A stretch of 34,400 nucleotides of DNA from Bacteroidales bacterium (GTDB lineage: Bacteria; Bacteroidota; Bacteroidia; Bacteroidales; Paludibacteraceae), in the NCBI GenBank assembly GCA_012837935.1, contig DUQG01000083.1, positions 1 to 34,400 on the forward strand. Reading direction: 5' to 3'. This document shows, one piece after another, positions 16,117 to 24,620 of this stretch. Each line of letters starts with the position of its first letter. Position 1 is the stretch's first letter. Below the pieces are notes generated by a model. That model searched no databases, was not told the origin of the DNA, and was given only the letters and a program-made list of their open reading frames with translations. A program made the position numbers and the translations under genes.

Positions 16117-16827
16117 ATGTCCAACCCCTATTTTAAGTTTAAGCAGTTTACTGTGTTTCATGATAAATGCGGTATGAAAGTTGGCGTGGATGGCGTTACG
16201 CTTGGTGCTTGGGTTGATGTGAACGGTGCAGAAACGATTTTGGATGTGGGTTGTGGTTCGGGATTGATTGCTTTGATGCTTGCACAGCGAAGTGATGCGA
16301 AAATAACGGCTATTGATATTGATGAAAATTGTGTACTGCAATCCAAGAAAAATATAGAAAACTCCCCGTGGAAAGACAGAATTTCGGTTAAGCATTTTTC
16401 CTTTCAAGACTTTGCCGATAGCACAACAGAAACTTATGATTTGATAGTTTCCAATCCACCTTTTTTCAATAATTCCCTAAAAAATCCTTCTCAGGCTCGT
16501 TCGGTAGCACGCCATACCGATACACTTCCGCATTTGGATTTGGTAAAAAACGCCATAAAGCTACTAAATGAAAAAGGAAAGTTCTGTGTGATACTACCTG
16601 TCACGGAAGGCGAAGATTTCATTGAGTTAGCAGTAGAAGAAGGACTTTATTGTAGTCAAAAACTAACTGTTTTTCCCAATTATGTAAAACCTGCCAAACG
16701 TTTACTACTCGAATTTAGAAAAGAAAAAACAGAGTGTAAAGTTTCTGAAATGACGATTGAAAAAGAAAGGGGAATTTATACGGAGGAGTATAGAGAGAGC
16801 GTAAAAAACTTCTACTTGAAACTGTAA
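16117..16827 (+). CDS. trmN6: tRNA1(Val) (adenine-37-N6)-methyltransferase
   Basis: The 236-residue protein matches the TrmN6 (YfiC) family, which methylates N6 of adenine 37 in tRNA-Val using SAM. It opens with FKFKQFTVFHDKCGMKVGVD, then GVTLGAW, motif I ILDVGCGSGLIALMLAQR at about residues 41-58, the acidic TAIDIDENC, and the NPPFF catalytic motif typical of N6-adenine methyltransferases near residue 116. Length and motif order agree with the family. It lies downstream of the Ser/Arg-rich secreted protein on the same strand. Confidence 0.9.
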   Translation: MSNPYFKFKQFTVFHDKCGMKVGVDGVTLGAWVDVNGAETILDVGCGSGLIALMLAQRSDAKITAIDIDENCVLQSKKNIENSPWKDRISVKHFSFQDFADSTTETYDLIVSNPPFFNNSLKNPSQARSVARHTDTLPHLDLVKNAIKLLNEKGKFCVILPVTEGEDFIELAVEEGLYCSQKLTVFPNYVKPAKRLLLEFRKEKTECKVSEMTIEKERGIYTEEYRESVKNFYLKL

Positions 16828-16828
16828 G

Positions 16829-16857
16829 TCCCCTTTAGGGGGATTTAGGGGGCTTTT
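16829..16857. repeat. GC-rich intergenic repeat between trmN6 and the LysO-like gene
   Basis: The convergent gap carries CCCCTTTAGGGGGATTTAGG followed by GGGCTTTTT. The pattern of a CCCC/GGGG palindrome and a following TTAGGGGGCT tract is shared in type with 891-962 and 17398-17422. It overlaps the last codons of the LysO-like gene and could serve as a bidirectional terminator. Confidence 0.55.
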
Positions 16858-17101
16858 TCCACAACCACTTCGCCAACACCACACTTCCCAAAGTTCCTGC
16901 CGTAGCAATCAGAAATGCCTCCAAGCCAAGTTTTCCGAATTGAGCAATTACATTTTTATTTGAGCCGATTTCCAACCCAAGCAAAAACAATAACACCCCA
17001 ATAAGTGCTATAATTAAGCCTTGTATAAAGCGAATTTTCTTGCTTCGAAGTAAATAGCCGACAAGAATTCCTACAAGCATAAAACCAATTACGATAAACA
17101 T
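16835..17101 (-). CDS. N-terminal half of a LysO-type lysine exporter
   Basis: The 88-residue membrane protein begins MFIVIGFMLVGILVGYLLRS and contains IGVLLFLLGLEIGSNKNVI and GLEAFLIATAGTLGSVVLA, the pattern of the first part of LysO (YbjE, DUF340) transporters that export lysine. In several Bacteroidetes LysO is encoded by two adjacent genes; here the second, larger part is missing, because the gene runs straight into a repeat and the convergent trmN6. The final residues KPPKSP come from the repeat, so the 3' end may have been replaced. The start is the ATG at 17101, 23 bases after a -7 element at 17124-17131; the longer frame to 17206 was rejected. Confidence 0.7.
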   Translation of the reverse strand: MFIVIGFMLVGILVGYLLRSKKIRFIQGLIIALIGVLLFLLGLEIGSNKNVIAQFGKLGLEAFLIATAGTLGSVVLAKWLWKKPPKSP

Positions 17102-17123
17102 ACGCGAGCAAGTTTTGAGAATG

Positions 17124-17131
17124 CAAAGATA
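17124..17131 (-). promoter_or_regulatory. Promoter -7 element of the LysO-like gene
   Basis: On the minus strand TATCTTTG fits TAnnTTTG and lies 23 bases before the ATG at 17101. It implies the gene is still transcribed despite lacking its second half. No clear TTG was found at the -33 distance. Confidence 0.55.
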
Positions 17132-17319
17132 GAAATTTAATGCTGATTTTAGTGATTGGTTTGATTTTGATTGAACACAAATTGCACAGATTACACGAAT
17201 TAACACAAATTATATCCAAAATTGAAGGGCTGCTGAATTGGCTTTATTCACATTTTATTTATCTTAAATGATATCGATAATTAATCGCAAAAAGTCAAGG
17301 ATAACTGCCAAAAAATAAG

Positions 17320-17327
17320 TAAATTTG
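17320..17327 (+). promoter_or_regulatory. Promoter -7 element of gpmI
   Basis: TAAATTTG fits TAnnTTTG and lies 108 bases before the gpmI ATG. The transcript leader would contain the GC-rich repeat at 17398-17422. No good -33 TTG was seen. Confidence 0.45.
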
Positions 17328-17397
17328 CATTTTCAAAAAATATTGGAAGAATTTAGAACAAACTACTGTTTTCTATGTTTAAATAAGTAAATAAATT

Positions 17398-17422
17398 CCC
17401 CCTGCGGGGGTTAGGGGGGCTT
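17398..17422. repeat. GC-rich repeat in the gpmI leader
   Basis: CCCCCTGCGGGGGTTAGGGG continuing with GGCTT lies 14 bases before the gpmI start. It shares the CCCCCTGCGGGG and TTAGGGGG pieces with 891-962. Being inside the predicted leader of gpmI it could form a stem close to the ribosome binding site. Confidence 0.6.
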
Positions 17423-17435
17423 AACTATATAAAAA

Positions 17436-18962
17436 ATGAGAAAAAAAGCATTATTAATGATTTTAGACGGTTGGGGAATTGGTGATAAATCTGAAGCAGA
17501 TTTAATCTACAACACTCCAACACCGTATTGGGATAAGCTTTTGGCTACTTATCCAAATTCATATTTATTGGCATCCGGTGAAAACGTGGGATTGCCTGAT
17601 GGCCAAATGGGTAACTCTGAAGTAGGACACTTAAATATCGGTGCCGGACGTGTTGTTTATCAGGATTTGGTGAAAATTAACCGTGCTTGTCGTGATAACA
17701 GCATTCTTGAAAATCCGGAAATTGTAAAAGCTTATTCTTATGCTCGCGACAATAAGAAAAAAATTCACTTGTTGGGACTTGTTTCTGACGGTGGTGTACA
17801 CAGTTCATTAGAACATTTGCTGAAATTGGTTGACATTGCCAAAGAATACGGTGTGGAAGATACTTACGTTCATGCCTTTATGGACGGACGTGATACCGAC
17901 CCGAAAAGCGGAAAAGGCTTTATCGAAGAGCTTCAAAATCATATGGATAAGACAACGGGTAAAATAGCTTCCATTGTAGGACGTTACTACGCGATGGACC
18001 GTGACAAACGTTGGGAGCGCGTAAAAGAGGCGTATGACCTAATGGTTAGCGGCGTGGGAACACCTGCAACTGATATGGTTCAAGCTGTACAAAATTCTTA
18101 TGACGAAGGTGTTACCGATGAGTTTATCAAACCGATTGTTCACGTGGATGCTGCAGGAAATCCTGTAGCGAAAATTGAAGAAAACGATGTGGTGATTTTC
18201 TTTAACTTCCGTAACGACCGTGCAAAAGAAATGACTATCGTTCTTACGCAAGAAGACATGCACGAACACGGTATGCACACTATTCCGTTGCAATATTTCA
18301 CCATGACGCCTTACGACAGCACTTTCAAAGGTTTGAATATCCTTTTTGATAAAGACAACGTAGAAAACACGATGGGTGAATATGTTTCTAGCTTAGGTTT
18401 GAAACAATTGCGTGTAGCTGAAACAGAGAAATTTGCTCACGTTACATTCTTCTTCTCCGGCGGTCGTGAAGCAGAATTCCCGGGTGAAGATCGTATTCTT
18501 GTTCCTTCGCCAAAAGTGGCTACTTACGACTTGAAACCTGAAATGAGTGCACCCGAAGTGGCAGAAGAAATGGTAAAAGCACTTAATTCGCAAAAATATG
18601 ACTTTATCGTGTTGAACTTTGCTAACGGTGATATGGTTGGACATACAGGTGTGAAGGAAGCTATTATCGAGGCAGTTAAGGTGATTGATAAATGTGTTGG
18701 AAAAGTGGTTGATGCAGCAAAAGCAAACGACTATGAAACCATTATCATTGCAGACCACGGAAATGCCGACAATGCTATTAATGCCGATGGTTCTCCAAAC
18801 ACTGCTCACTCGCTGAATCCGGTTCCGCTTGTTTATGTAACAGAAGATAAAAACGCAACGGTTGAACCCGGTATTTTAGCGGATGTGTCGCCTACAGTTT
18901 GTCAAGTTTTGGGAATTGAAGCACCAAAAGAGATGACAGGGAAAGGTTTGATTACGTTTTAA
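17436..18962 (+). CDS. gpmI: 2,3-bisphosphoglycerate-independent phosphoglycerate mutase
   Basis: The 508-residue enzyme interconverts 3- and 2-phosphoglycerate in glycolysis and gluconeogenesis and needs manganese. It belongs to the alkaline phosphatase superfamily. Visible motifs are the metal-binding [11 protein letters not shown] at the N-terminus, [18 protein letters not shown] with the catalytic Ser near residue 61, [26 protein letters not shown] and the C-terminal metal site IADHGNADN. Length is normal. It has its own likely promoter at 17320 and a terminator at 18985, so it is probably a single-gene unit. Confidence 0.95.
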   Translation: MRKKALLMILDGWGIGDKSEADLIYNTPTPYWDKLLATYPNSYLLASGENVGLPDGQMGNSEVGHLNIGAGRVVYQDLVKINRACRDNSILENPEIVKAYSYARDNKKKIHLLGLVSDGGVHSSLEHLLKLVDIAKEYGVEDTYVHAFMDGRDTDPKSGKGFIEELQNHMDKTTGKIASIVGRYYAMDRDKRWERVKEAYDLMVSGVGTPATDMVQAVQNSYDEGVTDEFIKPIVHVDAAGNPVAKIEENDVVIFFNFRNDRAKEMTIVLTQEDMHEHGMHTIPLQYFTMTPYDSTFKGLNILFDKDNVENTMGEYVSSLGLKQLRVAETEKFAHVTFFFSGGREAEFPGEDRILVPSPKVATYDLKPEMSAPEVAEEMVKALNSQKYDFIVLNFANGDMVGHTGVKEAIIEAVKVIDKCVGKVVDAAKANDYETIIIADHGNADNAINADGSPNTAHSLNPVPLVYVTEDKNATVEPGILADVSPTVCQVLGIEAPKEMTGKGLITF

Positions 18963-18984
18963 TAAAACCGACAAAAGATAAAAG

Positions 18985-19016
18985 AAAACGCTGTAAGTAA
19001 TCTTATAGCGTTTTTT
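18985..19016 (+). terminator. Intrinsic terminator of gpmI
   Basis: AAAACGCTGTAAG at 18985-18997 pairs with CTTATAGCGTTTT at 19002-19014 (one G-U pair) across a 4-base loop, ending in a run of six T. It lies 22 bases after the gpmI stop. Confidence 0.8.
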
Positions 19017-19107
19017 GTTAGGAAGATGTAGGTTTTTTAACACATAGAAATGGTTCAAGCAAAAAAGTTGGGGAATGAAAAAAGTTTTTATTGAAAAGGA
19101 ACTTAGC

Positions 19108-19189
19108 AGTTGGGATGTTCGGCTTCTAGCCGAACATAAAAAACAGAATATATAGGTTATCTTTCGGCTAGAAGCCGAAAGTCCCAACT
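19108..19189. repeat. Paired palindromic repeat upstream of metH
   Basis: Outer arms AGTTGGGA (19108-19115) and TCCCAACT (19182-19189) enclose two 17-base near-palindromes, TTCGGCTTCTAGCCGAA at 19118-19134 and its reverse complement at 19163-19179. Each can form its own hairpin and together a larger one, as in REP-pair elements. It lies between the gpmI terminator and the metH promoter. Confidence 0.75.
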
Positions 19190-19224
19190 ACCATCTACTA
19201 TCTACCATCTTCCAACTTTTTTTG

Positions 19225-19232
19225 TATTTTTG
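19225..19232 (+). promoter_or_regulatory. Promoter -7 element of metH
   Basis: TATTTTTG fits TAnnTTTG and lies 20 bases before the metH ATG, giving a leader too short for a cobalamin riboswitch. A -33 TTG is not evident. Confidence 0.55.
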
Positions 19233-19252
19233 CAAAAAAAATTGACATATAT

Positions 19253-21988
19253 ATGACATTACGAAAAGAACTTTCAAAACGCATCTTGATACTTGATGGT
19301 GCGATGGGCACGATGATACAGCGTTATAAGTTGGGCGAAAAAGAGTATCGTGGAGAGCGTTTTGCTGATGTAGAAATTTTACAAAGAGGAAATAATGACC
19401 TGTTGGTACTAACTCAGCCGGAGATTATTCATAACATTCATAAACTGTACCTTGAAGCCGGTGCGGATATTATTGAAACTAATACGTTTAATGCTCAGCG
19501 GATTTCGATGGACGACTACGGGATGAGTGAGTATGTGCATGAAATCAACTATAAGGCAGCACAAATCGCTCGCCAAGTTGCTGATGAATTTACAGCTAAA
19601 AATTCCGACAAACCACGATTTGTTGCCGGTGCTGTTGGTCCGACTAACAAAACCGCATCCATGTCGCCGGATGTGAATAACCCTGCCTATCGAGCGGTTA
19701 GTTTCGATGATTTGGTGGCAGCATACAAAGAGCAGATGGTTGCTTTGATAGAGGGTGGGGTAGATGCTTTGCTGATTGAGACGATTTTTGATACGCTGAA
19801 TGCAAAAGCGGCAATTTTCGCTGCGGAAGAGGCTATGCAAGAAACCAAGAAAAAGGTAGAGCTGATGCTTTCCGCAACAGTTACTGATAAAAGTGGTAGA
19901 ACGCTATCCGGACAAACGCTCGATGCTTTTCTGACTTCAGTTTCACACGCTGATTTGCTTTCGGTGGGCTTAAACTGCTCTTTTGGTGCAAAGGATTTGA
20001 AACCTTATTTAGAAGAAGTTTCCAAGCGAGTGCCTTATTTTGTTAGTGCTTATCCAAATGCGGGACTGCCTAATCAGTTTGGCGAGTACGATGAAACGCC
20101 AGAAATAATGGCTGCTCAGGTAAAAGAATACTTTGATGGGGAATTAGTTAATATCATCGGCGGATGTTGTGGTACGACACCGGAACATATTCAAGCCTAT
20201 AATAAGCTAATTGAAAATGCAGTAGTAAGAAAACCTGCCGAGAAAGATTTTAATTTGAGATTGAGTGGATTGGAAGAGGTGGTGATTAAGCCGGGCTCTC
20301 TTTTCCTGAATATCGGCGAACGCTGCAACGTAGCCGGTTCCCGTAAGTTTCTACGTCTTATTAACGAGAAAAAGTACGAAGAAGCACTTTCTATTGCTCG
20401 TCAGCAAGTGGAAGACGGCGCGCAGGTGATTGACGTGAATATGGACGATGCAATGTTGGATAGCAAGGCTGAAATGATTACTTTTCTCAACTATTTGGTT
20501 TCAGAACCGGAAATTGCTCGCGTGCCGATAATGATTGACAGTTCCAAATGGGAAGTGATTGAAGCCGGATTGAAGTGTCTGCAAGGAAAGTGCATTGTCA
20601 ATTCCATTAGTTTGAAGGAAGGCGAGGAAGACTTTTTGGAAAAAGCTCGCTTAATCAAACGGTATGGTGCTGCGGTGGTGGTAATGGCATTTGATGAAAA
20701 GGGGCAGGCGGATAACTTTGAGCGACGAGTGGAAATAGTAAGTCGCGCGTATAAACTGCTGACGGAAAAAGTAGGTTTCCCACCGCAGGATATTATTTTC
20801 GACCCGAATATATTGGCAATTGCCACGGGAATTGAAGAGCATAATAATTACGGCGTTGATTTTATCCGTGCCACAAAATGGATAAAAGAAAATCTGCCTT
20901 ACGCAAAAGTGAGTGGCGGTGTGAGCAATTTATCATTCTCTTTCCGTGGAAATAATCCCGTGCGTGAAGCTATCCATTCCGTGTTTTTGTATTACGCTAT
21001 TCAGGCAGGCATGGACATGGGAATTGTAAATGCGGGAATGCTGCAGATTTACGAAGAAATTCCAAAGGATTTGTTGGAGCATGTGGAAGACATTGTCCTT
21101 AATCGCCGTTCGGATGCCACAGAGCGGATGATTGAATTTGCAGAAAAAATCAAAAATGAAAATACGGGCGAAAAAACCGAACACATTGATGCGTGGCGTT
21201 CCGAAGCGTTGGATAAAAGGCTTGAACATGCTTTGATAAAAGGGATAAGCGACTATCTTGAAGAAGACCTTGCAGAAGCTTTGCAGGTTTATCCTTCGCC
21301 GATTGATATTATTGAAAAGCCTTTGATGAACGGGATGAATATCGTTGGTGATTTGTTTGGGGCAGGAAAAATGTTTTTGCCGCAGGTGGTAAAAACGGCT
21401 CGTACAATGAAAAAGGCGGTGGCTATCCTTCAACCTGAAATAGAAAAGACCAAAACAGATGGTGCCGATCTATCAGCCGGAAAATTCCTTTTTGCCACAG
21501 TAAAAGGCGATGTGCACGATATTGGAAAAAATATCTGCGCTGTAATTTTGGCTTGTAATAACTTTGAAGTGATTGATTTGGGGGTAATGACACCGACAGA
21601 AAAAATCATTCAAACAGCGATTGATAAAAAGGTAGATATTGTGGGTGTGAGCGGACTGATAACGCCTTCGCTCGAAGAGATGTGTAACGTAGCCGAAGCC
21701 ATGGAAAAAGCAGGTTTGACCATTCCGCTGATGGTGGGCGGTGCCACGACTTCAAAAATCCACACTGCAGTTAAAATTGAACCGAACTATCCGAGTGGAT
21801 TTGTGGTACATACCAAAGACGCATCAGAAAACACATCGGTAGCTTTGCAATTGATGAATAAAGCAAATAGGGAACAATTGATGGAAGACACACGCTCTGC
21901 TTATCAAGCTATTCGTGAAAAACAAACCGAAAAACCGAAACTGCTTTCATTGGAAGAAGCAAGAAAAAAGAAACCGAAGTTGTTTTAA
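19253..21988 (+). CDS. metH: Cobalamin-dependent methionine synthase lacking the activation domain
   Basis: The 911-residue protein methylates homocysteine from methyltetrahydrofolate through cobalamin. Domains in order: homocysteine-binding (1-325) with [10 protein letters not shown] and zinc ligands in GLNCSFG (about 238) and [10 protein letters not shown] (about 302); folate-binding (350-620) from [15 protein letters not shown]; helical cap (650-740) with [20 protein letters not shown]; and cobalamin-binding with GDVHDIGKN, whose His is the lower cobalt ligand (about 755), plus [10 protein letters not shown] and [12 protein letters not shown]. It ends [12 protein letters not shown], where full-length MetH (about 1,200 residues) enters the SAM-binding reactivation domain. 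No remnant of that domain is seen downstream. Reactivation must use a separate protein. No cobalamin riboswitch was found upstream. Confidence 0.93.
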   Translation: MTLRKELSKRILILDGAMGTMIQRYKLGEKEYRGERFADVEILQRGNNDLLVLTQPEIIHNIHKLYLEAGADIIETNTFNAQRISMDDYGMSEYVHEINYKAAQIARQVADEFTAKNSDKPRFVAGAVGPTNKTASMSPDVNNPAYRAVSFDDLVAAYKEQMVALIEGGVDALLIETIFDTLNAKAAIFAAEEAMQETKKKVELMLSATVTDKSGRTLSGQTLDAFLTSVSHADLLSVGLNCSFGAKDLKPYLEEVSKRVPYFVSAYPNAGLPNQFGEYDETPEIMAAQVKEYFDGELVNIIGGCCGTTPEHIQAYNKLIENAVVRKPAEKDFNLRLSGLEEVVIKPGSLFLNIGERCNVAGSRKFLRLINEKKYEEALSIARQQVEDGAQVIDVNMDDAMLDSKAEMITFLNYLVSEPEIARVPIMIDSSKWEVIEAGLKCLQGKCIVNSISLKEGEEDFLEKARLIKRYGAAVVVMAFDEKGQADNFERRVEIVSRAYKLLTEKVGFPPQDIIFDPNILAIATGIEEHNNYGVDFIRATKWIKENLPYAKVSGGVSNLSFSFRGNNPVREAIHSVFLYYAIQAGMDMGIVNAGMLQIYEEIPKDLLEHVEDIVLNRRSDATERMIEFAEKIKNENTGEKTEHIDAWRSEALDKRLEHALIKGISDYLEEDLAEALQVYPSPIDIIEKPLMNGMNIVGDLFGAGKMFLPQVVKTARTMKKAVAILQPEIEKTKTDGADLSAGKFLFATVKGDVHDIGKNICAVILACNNFEVIDLGVMTPTEKIIQTAIDKKVDIVGVSGLITPSLEEMCNVAEAMEKAGLTIPLMVGGATTSKIHTAVKIEPNYPSGFVVHTKDASENTSVALQLMNKANREQLMEDTRSAYQAIREKQTEKPKLLSLEEARKKKPKLF

Positions 21989-22107
21989 GGTAGTTTAATA
22001 TCTTTATTATGATAAAAACATTAAGATATTTAAGGAATTTAGACACATTAAGCTTATTTAATTAAATCTTAACTTCTTAATGTTTTCAAAAAAAACACAA
22101 ATAAGCA

Positions 22108-23025
22108 ATGAAAAAACATTCAGAACACACTCATTCTCACAGCCATATCCACCACCATCACGGCGATGTGAAGAATATTAAGATTGCGTTTTTTCTCAAT
22201 CTCGGTTTTTCTGTGATTGAAATTGTCGGCGGAATTTTAACCAACAGCGTGGCTATTCTTTCGGATGCGGTGCATGATTTAGGCGATAGTCTTTCGTTGG
22301 GTATGTCCTGGTATTTTCAGAAACTCTCTCGGAGAAAACGAGATGAGGTTTACACCTATGGCTACAAGCGATTTTCGATAGTGGGTGCTTTGGTAAATTC
22401 CATTGTTCTAATTGTGGGTAGTGTTCTGATTTTAGGGGAAGCTATTCCACGTTTATTCAATCCGCAACCTGCAGATGCACAAGGGATGTTTTGGCTGGCT
22501 GTTTTGGGAATTGCTATCAATGGATTTGCCGCTTATCGACTTCATAAAGGCGACACGCTAAACGAAAAAGTAGTTTCGTTGCATCTTTTGGAAGATGTGT
22601 TGGGATGGGCAGCAGTGCTGATTGGTTCGGTAGTGATGCATTATACCAACCTATTTATTATTGACCCGATTTTATCTATTGGAATTTCTGTTTTTATTCT
22701 CTTCAATGTCTATAAAAACATCAAAGAAATATTTAGAATTATTTTGCAAGGTACACCACATGCAATTGACACTGAGCTCGTTGAAACCGAAATTAAAAAG
22801 ATAGATTTGATAGATAGTATCCACGACTTGCATCTTTGGACGATTGACGGAAACTATAATATCTTAACCATTCATGTGGTACTAAAATCAGCACAAAGCA
22901 TGGAACAATTAGCCATCCTCAAAAATCAAATCCGAACGACTTTAAGCGAAAAAGGTATTGAGCATATTACCATTGAGTTTGAAACAGTAAATGAGGATTG
23001 TGGATTAGAAAATTGTTGTGGGTAA
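22108..23025 (+). CDS. CDF family zinc/divalent cation efflux transporter
   Basis: The 305-residue membrane protein exports zinc or similar metals in exchange for protons. It starts with a His-rich tail (HTHSHSHIHHHHGD) that probably binds metal, followed by six membrane helices. Metal-site motifs are SDAVHDLGDSLSLG in helix 2 and LHLLEDVLGW in helix 5. The C-terminal cytoplasmic domain (about 210-305) contains DSIHDLHLWTIDGNYNILTI, typical of ZitB/CzcD members, and ends with a Cys-containing EDCGLENCCG. It stands alone 119 bases after metH. Confidence 0.9.
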   Translation: MKKHSEHTHSHSHIHHHHGDVKNIKIAFFLNLGFSVIEIVGGILTNSVAILSDAVHDLGDSLSLGMSWYFQKLSRRKRDEVYTYGYKRFSIVGALVNSIVLIVGSVLILGEAIPRLFNPQPADAQGMFWLAVLGIAINGFAAYRLHKGDTLNEKVVSLHLLEDVLGWAAVLIGSVVMHYTNLFIIDPILSIGISVFILFNVYKNIKEIFRIILQGTPHAIDTELVETEIKKIDLIDSIHDLHLWTIDGNYNILTIHVVLKSAQSMEQLAILKNQIRTTLSEKGIEHITIEFETVNEDCGLENCCG

Positions 23026-23168
23026 AGTATAGACTCTTAGATGACAGACTTTTAGACGATAGACTTATAGATTTTCAGTTTCCCTAGTATTCGGGAAGAT
23101 TTTTTGACTCAAAGTGATGGATGAAACATCCAAGCTACATCCGACATCCAACACCTATCATCCAACTT

Positions 23169-24458
23169 TTAAACATCTTCTTCCATCCACTTCAACTTTT
23201 TCAATCCCCAGAAAATCAACGATAACACTACACCAACTACGGCAGCGAATGCCATCCCTTTAAGTTCAACCGTTCCGAGTGTAATTTTTGCGCCGCTAAT
23301 TCCAACAACGAATGTAACTGCACCAAGTACCATATTGCTGTTTTTGCTGAAATCAACTTTTTGGTCGATTAAAATTCGGAAACCCTGCACGGCAATTATA
23401 CCGTAAAGCAAAATCGTAATTCCACCCATCACAGGCGTTGGAATAGTCATAATGGCAGCAGAAACTTTTCCTATGAGAGAAAATAAAATCGCCAAAATCG
23501 CCGCACCACGAATTACCCAAACGGCATATACACGGGTAATTGCCATTACACCGATATTTTCGCCGTAAGTGGTATTTGGTGTGGAACCTACAAATCCTGA
23601 AATAAGATTGGAAATTCCGTCGCCAAGCAAGGAACGGTGTAACCCTGGTTCTTTCATCAAATCTTCACCTGTTACTTTACTTGTAACGATTAGGTGGCTG
23701 ATATGTTCGGCAAGAACTACCAAACAGGCAGGTAGAATAATTACAATCGCATTGAGACTGAATTTTGGCGTATGGAATTCCGGGAATGCAAACCAAGACG
23801 CTTCGTGAATTGGCGTTGTATCAACCATTCCCATGCAGAGCGCTAAAATATATCCTGCAATGACGGCAATAAGAATAGGAATTACCTGTAAAAATCCCCT
23901 GAAAAGTACCGAGCCAAAAATACCAACTGCGAGTGTGAACATGGAAACAAGAACAACTTTCGGGTCTATAACAAAAGCTTCTACCACTTCCCCAACCGGA
24001 GTAGGTGAAGGTGCTAAACCTGCCTGTTGTACAGCTACCGGAGCCAATTCCAACCCGATAATTGCCACTACTGCACCCATCACAGCTGGAGGCAGTACAA
24101 TATCAATCCAACCGACACCCCATTTTTTTACAATAAGCGACACCAAAATAAAGAACAATCCGAAGAAAATAAATCCGGATTGAGCCGCATTAAATCCGCC
24201 GTAATTGGCACTGATAAGTAGAATTGGTGCGATAAATGCAAAGCTTGAACCGAGGTAAGCGGGGATTCCGCCTTTAGTAACCCAACTGTAAATCAATGTA
24301 CCGATACCGTTCATTAAAAGTACGATAGCGGGATTAATACCAACAATGATAGGAACTAAAATGGTGGCGCCAAACATGGCTGCCAAATGCTGAAAACTAA
24401 GAGGAAGTGTTTGTAAAACAGGAAGTTTTTCGTGAATTCCAATGGTGCGTTTTGGCAT
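23169..24458 (-). CDS. uraA: NCS2 family uracil/xanthine permease
   Basis: The 429-residue protein has about 12-14 hydrophobic segments of the nucleobase-cation symporter 2 family, which imports uracil or xanthine with protons. It starts MPKRTIGIHEKLPVLQTLPL and continues with SFQHLAAMFGATILVPIIVG, the characteristic first helix. Later segments include the conserved GFVGSTPNTTYGENIGVMAITRV region that carries substrate-binding residues, here beginning NLISGFVGSTPNTTYGEN. The start was set at ATG 24458 because the alternative TTG at 24500 lies inside the promoter. The NTTYGENIG form and the PLSFQHLAAMFG start favour uracil, but substrate is not proven. Confidence 0.87.
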   Translation of the reverse strand: MPKRTIGIHEKLPVLQTLPLSFQHLAAMFGATILVPIIVGINPAIVLLMNGIGTLIYSWVTKGGIPAYLGSSFAFIAPILLISANYGGFNAAQSGFIFFGLFFILVSLIVKKWGVGWIDIVLPPAVMGAVVAIIGLELAPVAVQQAGLAPSPTPVGEVVEAFVIDPKVVLVSMFTLAVGIFGSVLFRGFLQVIPILIAVIAGYILALCMGMVDTTPIHEASWFAFPEFHTPKFSLNAIVIILPACLVVLAEHISHLIVTSKVTGEDLMKEPGLHRSLLGDGISNLISGFVGSTPNTTYGENIGVMAITRVYAVWVIRGAAILAILFSLIGKVSAAIMTIPTPVMGGITILLYGIIAVQGFRILIDQKVDFSKNSNMVLGAVTFVVGISGAKITLGTVELKGMAFAAVVGVVLSLIFWGLKKLKWMEEDV

Positions 24459-24497
24459 AGTGATTTTTGATTTTTTCGGTAAGTTTAAAAATTTTTC

Positions 24498-24529
24498 CAA
24501 AATTACAAAAATATTAAATTAATCGCCAA
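24498..24529 (-). promoter_or_regulatory. Promoter of the NCS2 permease gene
   Basis: On the minus strand TTG at 24527-24529 is followed after 21 bases by TAATTTTG at 24498-24505, matching the Bacteroidetes pattern. The -7 element overlaps the upstream TTG candidate start, so translation must begin further in, at ATG 24458. Confidence 0.65.
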
Positions 24530-24585
24530 TTTTTCCTGCACGAATTTTGTAAATAGTATAGACGTCAGAAGTGTAAAAAAATTAC

Positions 24586-24593
24586 TATTTTTG
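24586..24593 (+). promoter_or_regulatory. Promoter -7 element of the AsmA-like gene
   Basis: TATTTTTG fits TAnnTTTG and lies 27 bases before the ATG at 24621. It is divergent from the permease promoter, with about 55 bases between the two elements. Confidence 0.55.
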
Positions 24594-24620
24594 TAAAACC
24601 TAATAATAACCATATAAAAT

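Noticed and set aside
18963-19252. Cobalamin riboswitch upstream of metH
   Set aside because: The space is taken by the gpmI terminator and a palindromic repeat, the predicted leader is about 15-20 bases, and no B12-box-like sequence was seen.
24459-24500. TTG start for the NCS2 permease
   Set aside because: The TTG lies within TAATTTTG, the probable -7 element, and the conserved protein starts at ATG 24458.
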